Shown here one piece after another: positions 1 through 7,950 of a stretch of 64,000 nucleotides of DNA. The stretch's first letter is position 1. Every line of letters starts with the position of its first letter. A program made the translations under genes and the position numbers. The stretch is from JACDBE01 sp963714055 (lineage in GTDB: Bacteria > Actinomycetota > Acidimicrobiia > Spongiisociales > UBA5794). Under the pieces are notes generated by a model. That model did no database searches, was not told where the DNA came from, and saw only the letters and a list, made by a program, of their open reading frames with translations. Location of the stretch: the NCBI GenBank assembly GCA_963714055.1, contig OY970227.1, positions 2,790,001 through 2,854,000 of the forward strand, written 5' to 3'.

Positions 1-414
1 TACCAGGCGGCGGGCATCCCGCTGGTGGTGCTCGGCGGCCACGACTACGGGATGGGCTCGTCCCGCGACTGGGCGGCCAAGGGCACCTTCCTGCTCGGGG
101 TCAAGGCGGTGATCACCGACTCGTTCGAGCGGATCCACCGGTCGAACCTGGTGATGATGGGGGTCCTGCCGCTCACCTACGCCGACGGCGCCTCGGCGCA
201 GTCGCTCGGCCTGGACGGCACCGAGACCTATGACATAGCCATCGACGACGATCTCCAGCCCCGCCAGCCGGTCCAGGTCACGGCGAGGCGGTCGGACGGG
301 TCGACAGTGACCTTCACCACCACGTGCCGGTGCGACACCCCGGTCGAGGTCGAGTACCTGCGCCACGGCGGCATCCTCCACATGGTCCTGAGGAGGATGG
401 CGGCCGCCGGCTGA
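1..414 (+). CDS. acnA: Aconitate hydratase, C-terminal part
   Basis: This is the 3' end of an aconitase; the gene begins before the window and the frame is open from base 1. Aconitase isomerises citrate and isocitrate in the TCA cycle using a [4Fe-4S] cluster. The visible 137 residues match the C-terminal swivel domain: a YGMGSSRDWAAKG segment (about residues 16-28 of the fragment), which holds the substrate-binding Ser-Arg, is followed by a LLGVKAVI stretch and SFERIHRSNLV. The cluster-binding cysteines would lie upstream, outside the window. It ends in TGA with 79 bases before the next gene on the same strand. The family is certain; the cellular role is assumed to be the housekeeping enzyme. 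Confidence 0.95.
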   Translation, partial: YQAAGIPLVVLGGHDYGMGSSRDWAAKGTFLLGVKAVITDSFERIHRSNLVMMGVLPLTYADGASAQSLGLDGTETYDIAIDDDLQPRQPVQVTARRSDGSTVTFTTTCRCDTPVEVEYLRHGGILHMVLRRMAAAG

Positions 415-493
415 TCGATCGGCCGATGGGTTTCCGGCTGGGGCTCCGTCCACACATGCGACCATCGAATCAAGCCGGACCGAGGAGGTCAGC

Positions 494-1042
494 GTGGGCA
501 GGATCGTGTCGAACTTCTTCATCTCGCTCGACGGGGTGGTCGAGTCACCCCACGAGTGGCACTTCCCGTACCTCGACGACCAGATGGGGGCTGCGATAGA
601 CGCCGGGGTGCAGTCCAGCGTCGCCTTCCTGATGGGGCGGGTGCTCTATGACGAGTGGTCGCAGTTCTGGCCGAACGCCGATCCCGGCATGGACTTCGCC
701 TCGTTCATCAACTCGGCGCAGAAGTACGTGGTGTCCAACACGCTGGAGCGCGCCGACTGGAACAACACGATGGTTGTCTCGGGTGACGTCGCCGGCACCT
801 TGGCGGCGCTCAAGGACGGGACCGACGGCGACATCACCATGTCGGGCAGCGCCACCACGGTGCGCTGGCTACTGGCGAACGGCCTGCTCGACCAGCTGAA
901 TCTGCTGGTCCATCCCATCGTCGTCGGCCACGGGCAGCGGCTGTTCGAGGACGACGCCACCTACCCGCTGCGGCTTGTCAGCCACGAGGTTTTCGCCACC
1001 GGGGTGCTCAACCTTGCCTACGTCCCCGATCAGGCCGGCTGA
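494..1042 (+). CDS. RibD C-terminal / dihydrofolate reductase-like family protein
   Basis: A 182-residue protein of the dihydrofolate-reductase-fold family that includes the RibD C-terminal domain and YyaP/YwjB-like proteins. The N-terminus (FFISLDGVVESP) is the typical first strand of this family. A GRVLYDEW segment near residue 50 and an MSGSATTVRWLL segment near residue 115 correspond to the pyridine-nucleotide-binding part. The GTG start is chosen because GAGGAGG lies 8-14 nt upstream. Members are presumed NADPH-dependent reductases, but substrates are mostly unknown, so no specific reaction is assigned. It is not likely to be the true folate enzyme, since it lacks a canonical DHFR N-terminus. 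It is followed after 8 nt by a small conserved gene. Confidence 0.85.
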   Translation: MGRIVSNFFISLDGVVESPHEWHFPYLDDQMGAAIDAGVQSSVAFLMGRVLYDEWSQFWPNADPGMDFASFINSAQKYVVSNTLERADWNNTMVVSGDVAGTLAALKDGTDGDITMSGSATTVRWLLANGLLDQLNLLVHPIVVGHGQRLFEDDATYPLRLVSHEVFATGVLNLAYVPDQAG

Positions 1043-1050
1043 GCGTTGGC

Positions 1051-1299
1051 ATGACCGACGGCGAGGGCGCCGCAGCCGCCGACCTCGGTTTCCGGTGGCG
1101 GCGGTTCAAGAACGGGGATGTCGAGATCAGCAGGGATGGCCGGGTGGTGACGGTGTTACGCGGTTCAGCCGCCGATCGCTTCGTTGCCGCAGTTGATACA
1201 GGCGACCCACAGCAAGTCATGGCGCGTGCCACCGGCAACTACCGCAGAGGTAACGAGGCGCGGGCACAAGCCGCGGTGAACGATTCCTCGCTATCGTAG
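1051..1299 (+). CDS. Small conserved hypothetical protein
   Basis: An 82-residue basic protein with no domain I can name. It has a compact pattern (RWRRFKNGDVEISRDGR, then TVLRGSAADRF, then MARATGNYRRGNE) of the type seen in short actinobacterial conserved hypothetical proteins. The final RATGNxxxGNE pattern resembles ones I recall from other actinobacterial genomes, but I cannot verify this here. It starts 8 nt after the DHFR-like gene and probably shares its transcript. It stops just before the LexA-controlled promoter of the next gene, so it is not part of the SOS unit. It has no signal peptide or membrane segment. Confidence 0.6.
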   Translation: MTDGEGAAAADLGFRWRRFKNGDVEISRDGRVVTVLRGSAADRFVAAVDTGDPQQVMARATGNYRRGNEARAQAAVNDSSLS

Positions 1300-1306
1300 A
1301 TTCCCC

Positions 1307-1335
1307 TTGACAATCGAACATGTGTTCGATACAAT
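1307..1335 (+). promoter_or_regulatory. SOS promoter: LexA box inside a sigma-70 type promoter
   Basis: TTGACA (1307-1312) and TACAAT (1330-1335) are separated by exactly 17 bp. The spacer contains the palindrome ATCGAAC-ATGT-GTTCGAT (1313-1330), whose core CGAACATGTGTTCG (1315-1328) matches the actinobacterial LexA consensus CGAAC-RNRY-GTTCG at every position. A repressor bound here would block polymerase directly. The promoter drives the HNH gene that follows. Its predicted transcription start, near 1342, rules out the ATG at 1320 as the start codon. Confidence 0.88.
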
Positions 1336-1400
1336 GGCCTCTACTTCCCCACTTGGTAGGCGCTCTCCGCAATGAGAGCGTGAGTTTGGAAGGATGGGTC

Positions 1401-2612
1401 GTGGTGGATTCCCTGGGTTCGGTGATCGACGGGATCGGTGAGGTCGATCCCGCGTTTGTCTCCGATGACGAGTTGGAAGGCGGCGTGGCGGCGTTCAGCC
1501 GCGCCGTATCCCGGCTGGAGGCGCTGACGGCGCGATGGGCTGGGGAGGCGAAGCGCCGCGGGTCGTTCCAGCGTCATGGGTTGGTGTCGTTGACCCGGTG
1601 GTTGGCGTACCACGCCGATATGGACAACGGCCATGCCCGGGCGCTGGTCGGGTTGGCGAACACCATGGAGGCCCATCCCGACACCGGCGCATTGGTGGCC
1701 TCTGGTGGCCTGTCGGGCACCAGGGCGAGGGTGTTGTCCCGGGCTGCCCAGGCGCATCCCAAGTTGTACGAGCGGGACGAGGTGTTGCTGGTGGGGTTCG
1801 CCCGGGAGCAGTCGCTGCGGGATCTGCACCGGTCCGTTGGTTACTGGAGGCACTGCGCCGACGACACCATTGCCGAACGGTCCGCGGCCGAGCAACGAGT
1901 AGCGGCTTACCTGAAGGCTTCGGTCACCTGGGCGGGGATGGTCCGTCTCGACGGGCTCCTCGACCCCACCACCGGGGAGGCGGTGCTCACCGCGTTGGAT
2001 GCCGCCACCCGGCCGCCTGTGGACGGCGACTCCCGGTCCGGGTCCAACCGCCGGGCCGAGGCGTTGGGTGCCATCTGTGAGCAGTGGCTGCGCAACGGCA
2101 CCATCGACGGAGGCCTGCGCGCCGCCGTCACCCTCACCGTCGATCTCGACACCCTCGAAGGCCGCTACGGCAAGCGGTGTGAACTGGACCGCACCGGTTC
2201 GGTCACTGCTGAGACCGCCCGCCGCATCCTCTGTGACGCCGACATCACCCGGGTGATCACCCGAGGCGACTCCGAGATCCTCGACCTGGGTCGCGGCACC
2301 CGGGTCCCGTCACCGGCCATTCGCAAGGCGCTCCACCTGCGCGACGGTCACTGCCGCTTCCGCGGCTGCGACCGGCCGGCGGTCTTCTGTGACGCCCATC
2401 ACGTTGTCCACTGGCTGAGAGGCGGCGACACCTGCCTTGAGAACCTCATCCTCCTGTGCAGACACCACCACAGCCTCCTTCACCAAGGCATGGCGTACGT
2501 CTTCGGCAACGACGTGCTGCCCGTCGCCGAGGAGGCCGACCGGGTCACGGCGGGCGGCGTCCGGTACGAGGATCGAGCGCAGCTCGTCACGGCTGGCACC
2601 CTCCGACGGTGA
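1401..2612 (+). CDS. 13E12-repeat (DUF222) family HNH endonuclease-like protein
   Basis: A 403-residue protein with an N-terminal DUF222 (13E12 repeat) region of about 300 residues and a C-terminal HNH nuclease domain (about residues 310-370). The HNH part shows the paired zinc-binding CRFRGCD, the DAHHVVHW catalytic histidines, and a later ENLILLCRHHH. Such proteins are abundant in Actinobacteria and are often taken for mobile elements, but their function is not established. The GTG at 1401 is preceded by GGAAGGA six bases away. The longer frame from ATG 1320 would start inside the promoter. The LexA operator just upstream indicates DNA-damage induction. No group I or II intron or transposase accompanies it. 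Confidence 0.88.
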   Translation: MVDSLGSVIDGIGEVDPAFVSDDELEGGVAAFSRAVSRLEALTARWAGEAKRRGSFQRHGLVSLTRWLAYHADMDNGHARALVGLANTMEAHPDTGALVASGGLSGTRARVLSRAAQAHPKLYERDEVLLVGFAREQSLRDLHRSVGYWRHCADDTIAERSAAEQRVAAYLKASVTWAGMVRLDGLLDPTTGEAVLTALDAATRPPVDGDSRSGSNRRAEALGAICEQWLRNGTIDGGLRAAVTLTVDLDTLEGRYGKRCELDRTGSVTAETARRILCDADITRVITRGDSEILDLGRGTRVPSPAIRKALHLRDGHCRFRGCDRPAVFCDAHHVVHWLRGGDTCLENLILLCRHHHSLLHQGMAYVFGNDVLPVAEEADRVTAGGVRYEDRAQLVTAGTLRR

Positions 2613-2653
2613 CCTGCCACCTCGGTCAGACCGGAATCGACCTGGAACGCGCG

Positions 2654-3130
2654 CTATCCGGCCGGCGTGACGTCGATACGGATCAACACGATGTGCGGCA
2701 TGATCCGCTGGATCTTGTCACGGGTGATCTCGTCCTTGGCCAGTCCATATGCCTTGGCATCGATGGGTCGCTTGGCGAGGTACCCGACCATGTAGTCGAG
2801 CGTCTCGGCGTCTCCGGCCTCGATCTGCGCCTTGCCGGTGTATGTGTGACCGGCCAGCCTCAGCTCGACTTCGGTGGGGGTCTCGAAGTTGTGCCACCAT
2901 CTCCGCTGTCGCTTGGTGATCACGGTGACGACGTCCCCGTCGCGGCTGTAGCTGACCGGCACGGTATAGGTCTTGCCGGTCCTCCGTCCGGTGAACGTGA
3001 GCAGGGCGACGCCTTTTCCGACGAGACCCTGGATCCCCGGTGCGGTGAGTGCCCACTTCATCATGGAGTTCGCCCACGCGGGTGGCCGGTCGTCGGGAAC
3101 GCGGACGTCGTTGTGTACGGCCTCGGTCAT
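2654..3130 (-). CDS. DUF385 / F420H2-dependent nitroreductase-like protein
   Basis: A 158-residue protein of the deazaflavin (F420)-dependent split-barrel family (DUF385, nitroreductase/quinone reductase type). The diagnostic region is LLTFTGRRTGKTYTVPVSY (about residues 43-61), a conserved core of this family, followed by WWHNFETP and VELRLAGHTYTG. The family reduces quinones or nitro compounds with F420H2. I infer that the organism makes F420, but no F420 biosynthesis gene is in this window. The gene is transcribed alone toward the HNH gene, with 41 bp between their 3' ends. The exact substrate is unknown. Confidence 0.85.
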   Translation of the reverse strand: MTEAVHNDVRVPDDRPPAWANSMMKWALTAPGIQGLVGKGVALLTFTGRRTGKTYTVPVSYSRDGDVVTVITKRQRRWWHNFETPTEVELRLAGHTYTGKAQIEAGDAETLDYMVGYLAKRPIDAKAYGLAKDEITRDKIQRIMPHIVLIRIDVTPAG

Positions 3131-3223
3131 GGCTATCTCCGATCTTCGATCGAGTCCATCGTCGCCCCACCGGGGGGCGGATAACCAGGGGAGAAGGTCA
3201 CCGAGGCCGGGCGCGGGGCGTCC

Positions 3224-5551
3224 CTAGCTCGGGACCGGTTCGACCTCGCCGGTGATGCTGTCTGGCGCCTCGATGCTGTGGCCCTCGACGTCGATGTTGG
3301 GGAGGATGCGGTCGAGCCAGCCGGGAAGCCACCAGTTCTTGTCGCCGAGCAGCTCCATCGTTGCCGGCACCAGCAGCATCCGGACGATCGTGGCGTCGAG
3401 CAGCACGGCCGACGCCAACCCGACGCCGAACAGCTTGATGATGCGATCGGGCTCGAGGATGAACGACCCGAACACCACCACCATGATCGCCGCCGCAGCC
3501 GTGATCACCCGGGCGGTGGCCGCCAGGCCGTCGGCCACCGAGGTGCGACTGTCACCGGTGCGGAGCCACTCCTCGCGCACCCGGGATAGCAGGAACACCT
3601 CGTAGTCCATGGACAGCCCGAAGACGATGGCGAACATCATCATCGGCACGAACGGCTCGATCGGGGCCGGCTCGATGCCGAGCACGTCGCCCGCCCAGCC
3701 CCACTGGAAGATGGCGGTGACCACGCCGTAGGCGGCGGCAATCGACAATAGGTTCATGACCACCGCCTTGAGCGGGACCAGGACCGAGCGGAACGCCAGC
3801 ATGAGCAGCAGGAACGACAGCCCGAGCACCACGGCGATGAACCACGGGAGCCGCTCGGTCAGGTAGTCGGAGAAGTCGACAGCGGCGGCGACCCCTCCGG
3901 ACACGGCGATGTCGAGCCCGGTGCCGTCGGTGGCGGCCGGGATCACCTCGTCGCGCAGCCGGTCGACCAGCTCGGTGGTGGCCTCGTCCTGGGGGGCCGT
4001 GGTCGGGTAGAGCCTCCACACCGCTGCGGTGGGTGCCTCCGGGTCGTTGGGGAACCCAGGCGTGACGAAGGCGACGCCGGTGTCGGCGGCGAGGGCGACG
4101 GTGACCGACTCGAGTGATGCCGGATCGGTGCCTGCAGGGAGCTCGGTGGCGAGCAACAGAGGCCCGTTGAACCCAGGGCCGAAGCCGGCGGCGAGCAGGT
4201 CGTAGGCCTGTCGTGTGGTGGTCTCCTCCGGGTAGTTGCCCTCGTCGGAGAAGGCGAGGCGGAGGCTGAAGTAGGGGATCGCCAGGACGAGGAGGATGGC
4301 GACACCGCTCAGCGCCATGGTCCACGGCCGGTGCTGGATGAAGCGGCTCCACCGATAGGGGACCGTCTCCCGCAATGGCTTCGGTGCGGGGCGGGGCACC
4401 TCCCGGCGCAACGGGGCGACGGCGAAGCTGAGCAGCAGGGTCAGACCGGCGAGGACGGCACCGCCGATCATCAGCCACTGGAGGCCCAGGGCGAACCCGG
4501 CGAGGGCGATCGCTGCGAACAGGGCGGCGAGCAGGCCCCGCCACCGGGTCAGCTCGACCCGGCTACCGGCGAACCCGAGCAGCGCCGGGAGCAGGGTCAG
4601 CGAGGCGATGGCGGTGACGGCGACTACCGAGGCGGCGGCGATGGCGAGCCCGGAGATGAATGCCAGGTTCATCAGCAGCATGCCCAGCAGCGAGATGACG
4701 ACGGTGCTGCCGGCGAAGGCGACCGCCCGGCCGGCGGTGTCGAGGGCGATGACGGTGGCGTCCTCGGTGGAGGCGCCGGCGTGGAGGTTCTCGCGGAAGC
4801 GAGTGACGATGAAGAGGGCGTAGTCGATGCCGACGCCGAGGCCGAGCATGACGGCGACGGTGGTGGCGAAGTCGGGGATCGAGAGGACGTTGCTGAGCAG
4901 CCCGGCGAGGATGGTGCCCACGCCGATGCCGGCCAGAGCGACCCCCACCGGGAGCCCCATCGCCAGCACCGAGCCGAAGGCGAGGATCAGCACGATGATG
5001 GCGAATGCCAGCCCCAACGCCTCCGAGCTGGGGACCTCGAACTCGGCGAAGATCTGCCCGCCGATCTCGATCTGGACGCCTTCGATCGCCGGCATCAGCT
5101 CGTTCATCTCAGCGGTGATCAGCGCCGCTTCTTCCAACGTGATCTCGCGGGGAACGCCGATGACGGCGTAGGCGATCTTGCCCGCCTCCGGCCCGGCAGC
5201 CGAGATCTGTTGGGCGCCCTCTGGGGAGTAGGGGCTGGTGATGGTCACCTCGTCGATCTGGTCGACGGCGGCGAGGAAGTCGGTCATCGACGCCTGGACG
5301 ACGGGGTCGGTAACCCCCTGCTCGGCGCGGAACACGATGGTGCCGCCTTCACTCCCGGCCGAAGAGTCGGCGAAGTGCTCGTCGAGGATGTCGAAGCCGG
5401 TTCGGCTCTCGACGTCGGGGAGGGCGAACTCGGTGCTGTACCCGGTGCCGATGGCACTCATGAGGGCGCCGCCACCTACGAAGACGATCAGCCAGGCGAC
5501 GGCGACGACGACGCGGTGGCGGTAGCACCAGCGTCCGAGGCGAGCGAACAA
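3224..5551 (-). CDS. MMPL-family (RND superfamily) transporter
   Basis: A 775-residue membrane protein of the MMPL family, with two repeats, each a transmembrane helix plus a large extracytoplasmic domain and five further helices. Each half carries the Asp-Tyr pair typical of the proton relay in actinobacterial MmpL proteins: GIDYALFIVTRFRE in the first half and SMDYEVFLLSRVREEW in the second. The N-terminus (FARLGRWCYRHRVVVAVAWL) is typical. Family members export lipids, glycolipids or small molecules using the proton gradient. The substrate cannot be told from sequence. It ends close to, and is unrelated in frame to, the DUF385 gene downstream. The ccdA-like gene lies 34 bp upstream on the same strand. 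Confidence 0.92.
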   Translation of the reverse strand: MFARLGRWCYRHRVVVAVAWLIVFVGGGALMSAIGTGYSTEFALPDVESRTGFDILDEHFADSSAGSEGGTIVFRAEQGVTDPVVQASMTDFLAAVDQIDEVTITSPYSPEGAQQISAAGPEAGKIAYAVIGVPREITLEEAALITAEMNELMPAIEGVQIEIGGQIFAEFEVPSSEALGLAFAIIVLILAFGSVLAMGLPVGVALAGIGVGTILAGLLSNVLSIPDFATTVAVMLGLGVGIDYALFIVTRFRENLHAGASTEDATVIALDTAGRAVAFAGSTVVISLLGMLLMNLAFISGLAIAAASVVAVTAIASLTLLPALLGFAGSRVELTRWRGLLAALFAAIALAGFALGLQWLMIGGAVLAGLTLLLSFAVAPLRREVPRPAPKPLRETVPYRWSRFIQHRPWTMALSGVAILLVLAIPYFSLRLAFSDEGNYPEETTTRQAYDLLAAGFGPGFNGPLLLATELPAGTDPASLESVTVALAADTGVAFVTPGFPNDPEAPTAAVWRLYPTTAPQDEATTELVDRLRDEVIPAATDGTGLDIAVSGGVAAAVDFSDYLTERLPWFIAVVLGLSFLLLMLAFRSVLVPLKAVVMNLLSIAAAYGVVTAIFQWGWAGDVLGIEPAPIEPFVPMMMFAIVFGLSMDYEVFLLSRVREEWLRTGDSRTSVADGLAATARVITAAAAIMVVVFGSFILEPDRIIKLFGVGLASAVLLDATIVRMLLVPATMELLGDKNWWLPGWLDRILPNIDVEGHSIEAPDSITGEVEPVPS

Positions 5552-5585
5552 AGGGGGGCTCCTTCGGAGATCGGGACGGGTGAGC

Positions 5586-6440
5586 CTATACCTGGTCCCG
5601 GGCCCTCGAATACGCGCCGCGGGCCACCCACCACCCGAGAACGGTCATGGCAGCCAACCCGGCCAAGGCCCACCAGGCGCCGGCCCGGGCGACCCAGGAA
5701 GCGAGGGTGCCCTGGATGGCAGCGGCGGCGTCGACGATCGGGTCGGTGGAGTCGCTTCCCGCCAGGATCCGCAGCTCCCACCACCCGTAGTAGGCCACGT
5801 AGCCGCCGGCGACCACCAGCAGCGCCCCGCTGACCCGGTTGATTTGGGGCAGGATCCGGCGGGTGCCGGTCAACAGGCCCTCCTTGGCGAGGGCGACGGC
5901 GACGGCGACCACCCCGATCACCAGCCCCATGCCGAGGGCGTAGCCGACCATCACCAGGATCCCGCCGGCGACGCTGCCCGCTCTCGTCGTCGAGGTGACG
6001 ATGGCGAGGAACGGGGCGATGGTGCACGACAGGGAGGCGACCGCGTAGACCACCCCGTACCCGGCCATCGAGCGCACCGACCCGTCGAGACCGGCACCGC
6101 CCAACGCGGGGATCGGCAGTCGCAGTTCACCGCCGGTGAGCAGTCGCACGCCGATCGCCACCAGCACGATGCCGATGACGACGGTCGCCCAGGGCAGGAA
6201 CCGCTCCAATGACAGCGCCAGCGGGACGGCGACGACGGCGAACAGCCCGAACACGGCGACGAACCCGGCGGTCATCGCCGCCGTCATTCGCAGCGCCCGT
6301 CCCAGCGCCGCCGAGGAGCCGGTGTCGCCGGGATCGAGGATCAGCAGCGACAGATAGGCGGGAAGGAGGGCGAACCCGCAGGGGTTGACGGCCGCCAGCA
6401 TTCCGGCTGCCACCGCCAGGGCGAAGGGGGCTTCCGGCAC
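5586..6440 (-). CDS. CcdA-like cytochrome c biogenesis / thiol-disulfide transmembrane protein
   Basis: A 284-residue polytopic membrane protein of the CcdA/DsbD transmembrane family, which passes reducing equivalents from cytoplasmic thioredoxin to extracytoplasmic partners. The two redox cysteines are visible in the usual places: NPCGFALLPAYLSLL near the N-terminus (about residue 20) and ASLSCTIAPFLAIV in the middle (about residue 137). About seven hydrophobic segments follow the family pattern, with a longer hydrophilic loop before the last helix. It is directly downstream of a thioredoxin-fold lipoprotein (9 bp gap), its likely redox partner. Typical CcdA proteins are slightly shorter; the extra length lies near the C-terminus. 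Confidence 0.88.
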   Translation of the reverse strand: MPEAPFALAVAAGMLAAVNPCGFALLPAYLSLLILDPGDTGSSAALGRALRMTAAMTAGFVAVFGLFAVVAVPLALSLERFLPWATVVIGIVLVAIGVRLLTGGELRLPIPALGGAGLDGSVRSMAGYGVVYAVASLSCTIAPFLAIVTSTTRAGSVAGGILVMVGYALGMGLVIGVVAVAVALAKEGLLTGTRRILPQINRVSGALLVVAGGYVAYYGWWELRILAGSDSTDPIVDAAAAIQGTLASWVARAGAWWALAGLAAMTVLGWWVARGAYSRARDQV

Positions 6441-6449
6441 CGGCCCGGG

Positions 6450-7080
6450 TCAGCCGAACTGCTCGTCGACCAGAGCGGCGATGTCGACCTCGCCGCCGTA
6501 GGCGGGAACGACCTCGACCTCACCGTCGGCGGACACGAAGGCGAAGGTGTGCTGCTGCACGACGCCGAACCTGGTGTAGACGTCGCCGTCGATGTCGGCG
6601 ATCTGGTCGAAGGCGCCGACACCGTGGTCGGCGACGAACTGCTCCATCGAGGCGGTGTCCGAGCTGAGCCCGGCCACCCCGACGAAGGTCACGCTCCGGG
6701 TGTGCCTCGGTCGCGGCCAGGACATCGGCGGAGGCGGCGGCGCAGGTCGGGCACCAGGGCGCCCAGAACCAGAACACGGTGTCTTTCCCGGCCAGCTCGG
6801 CACCGGTGAGCTCTCCACCGCCGACGAGGCCGGCGGTGAAGTCGAGCGCCTCCGGCACCGGAGCGGCGGAGGAGTCGGCCGGGGCTTCGGTTGCCGGTGA
6901 CGACGGGTCGACAGGAGCGGGAGTCTCGGGGGTACCCGTGGTGCCCGCAGCCGCGGTGTCGACCGTCGCTCCTCCGGTCGCGCGGGATGCGTCGTCGATC
7001 CCATCGGCGCCACACGAGGCCACGACGGCGGCCACCACGGCGATCGTAGCGATACGCAGGTACATCGGTAGAGAGCTCAT
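6450..7080 (-). CDS. TlpA-like extracytoplasmic thioredoxin-fold lipoprotein (one frameshift)
   Basis: A secreted thioredoxin-like protein. The N-terminus is a lipoprotein signal (hydrophobic stretch then VVASCG, lipid cysteine near residue 23). It is followed by a Thr/Pro/Ala-rich linker and a thioredoxin domain with FWFWAPWCPTC as the redox motif (about residues 107-117). After EAHPER the frame breaks near 6700. The remainder of the domain (VTFVGVAGLSSD ... HTFAFVSADGEVE) continues in another frame to the stop at 6450, so a single-base indel separates two halves of one protein. Given many similar breaks in the window, a consensus error is more likely than a pseudogene. It pairs with the downstream CcdA-like protein. 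Confidence 0.8.
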
Positions 7081-7150
7081 GGGGCGGCGTCACCTCCGGT
7101 CCAGATCATGGCATCGGTCGACCGGGCAACCCGCCCGGTTTCGACAGAGT

Positions 7151-7846
7151 TCACATCTCGGTGACGCACACCTCGTCGACGGTGTCGTGAGGCGTCACCA
7201 GGGCAACGCCGGGCTCGTGCGCCGCCTCGAGGAGTCCCTTGACGATGCCCTGGTCGATGCGGCACACGATCTCGGGGTGGTTGGCCGCCGTCTGCCCGAA
7301 CGGGCAGAACCGGGTGAGCAGGGCACGGTCCTCCGGCCTGGCCTCGGTCTCGAACCCGACACCCATCATCGCCCGGGCGACGGCGGTGACGGCGACGTCG
7401 AAGCCGGCGTCCTCGGGCAGGCCGACCTCGTCGGCCAGCTGGCGCCCGTACTCGCGGCCGATCTCCTCGGCCACCTCGGCCGCCCTCAACGGCTCGAGCC
7501 GCTCCAGCACCTGCACCAGCAGCTCGGAGAGCAGCTCGTAGCGCCGCCTGGGGAACTCGAGCGAGACCTCCTTGGCGGTGGACTCGTAGTGCTTGGCCGG
7601 CCGGCCGGCACCAGGTCCACCACGGTCGGCGTTGCGGCGGTGTGTCACCTGGAGCCATCCGTCGGCGACCAGCCGATCGAGGTGATGCCGGGCGACGTTG
7701 GGGTGGAGGTCGAAGAGGACCGCCACCTCGGAGACCGTCATCGGGTCGCCCGCCTGCCGCACCGCGATGTAGACACCGCGCCGGGTGGTGTCACCGAGTG
7801 AGGCGGTGAGCGCCCCGACCTGGCTGTCGAAGGCGGTGGTGTCCAT
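7151..7846 (-). CDS. ArsR/SufR-like winged-helix transcriptional regulator with cysteine-rich C-terminus
   Basis: A 231-residue DNA-binding protein. Residues about 10-80 form a winged helix (LGDTTRRGVYIAVRQAG, then VSEVAVLFDLHPNVARHHLDRL). A linker follows, then a C-terminal region with three cysteines: RFCPFGQ, HPEIVC and DEVCVTEM. This resembles SufR-type repressors, which hold an Fe-S cluster through C-terminal cysteines and control Fe-S assembly genes. The gene is divergent from an Mrp-type Fe-S carrier, which fits that idea. The cysteine spacing is not identical to the cyanobacterial or mycobacterial SufR pattern I know, so Fe-S sensing is inference. The 104 bp divergent region probably contains its operator. 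Confidence 0.75.
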   Translation of the reverse strand: MDTTAFDSQVGALTASLGDTTRRGVYIAVRQAGDPMTVSEVAVLFDLHPNVARHHLDRLVADGWLQVTHRRNADRGGPGAGRPAKHYESTAKEVSLEFPRRRYELLSELLVQVLERLEPLRAAEVAEEIGREYGRQLADEVGLPEDAGFDVAVTAVARAMMGVGFETEARPEDRALLTRFCPFGQTAANHPEIVCRIDQGIVKGLLEAAHEPGVALVTPHDTVDEVCVTEM

Positions 7847-7950
7847 CCTCGCCTCCCTGGCGGCGACCTCTCTGGTGGCCGATCTGGCCCGGTCTGAGCC
7901 GATCAGGGGATCAGTATAGTTTTGAACCTTCCTCAGACAGGAGCCAGGCC

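Noticed and set aside
1401..2612. Mobile element (13E12 'repeat') insertion
   Set aside because: There are no terminal repeats, target duplication or transposase, only one copy is seen, and the gene has its own SOS promoter. It is treated as a resident gene.
4331..5833. A 500-residue open frame on the plus strand opposite the MMPL transporter
   Set aside because: It is a GC-rich antisense shadow, rich in Glu, Asp, Gly and Ala with no domain pattern. The minus strand encodes a clear MMPL protein over the same bases.
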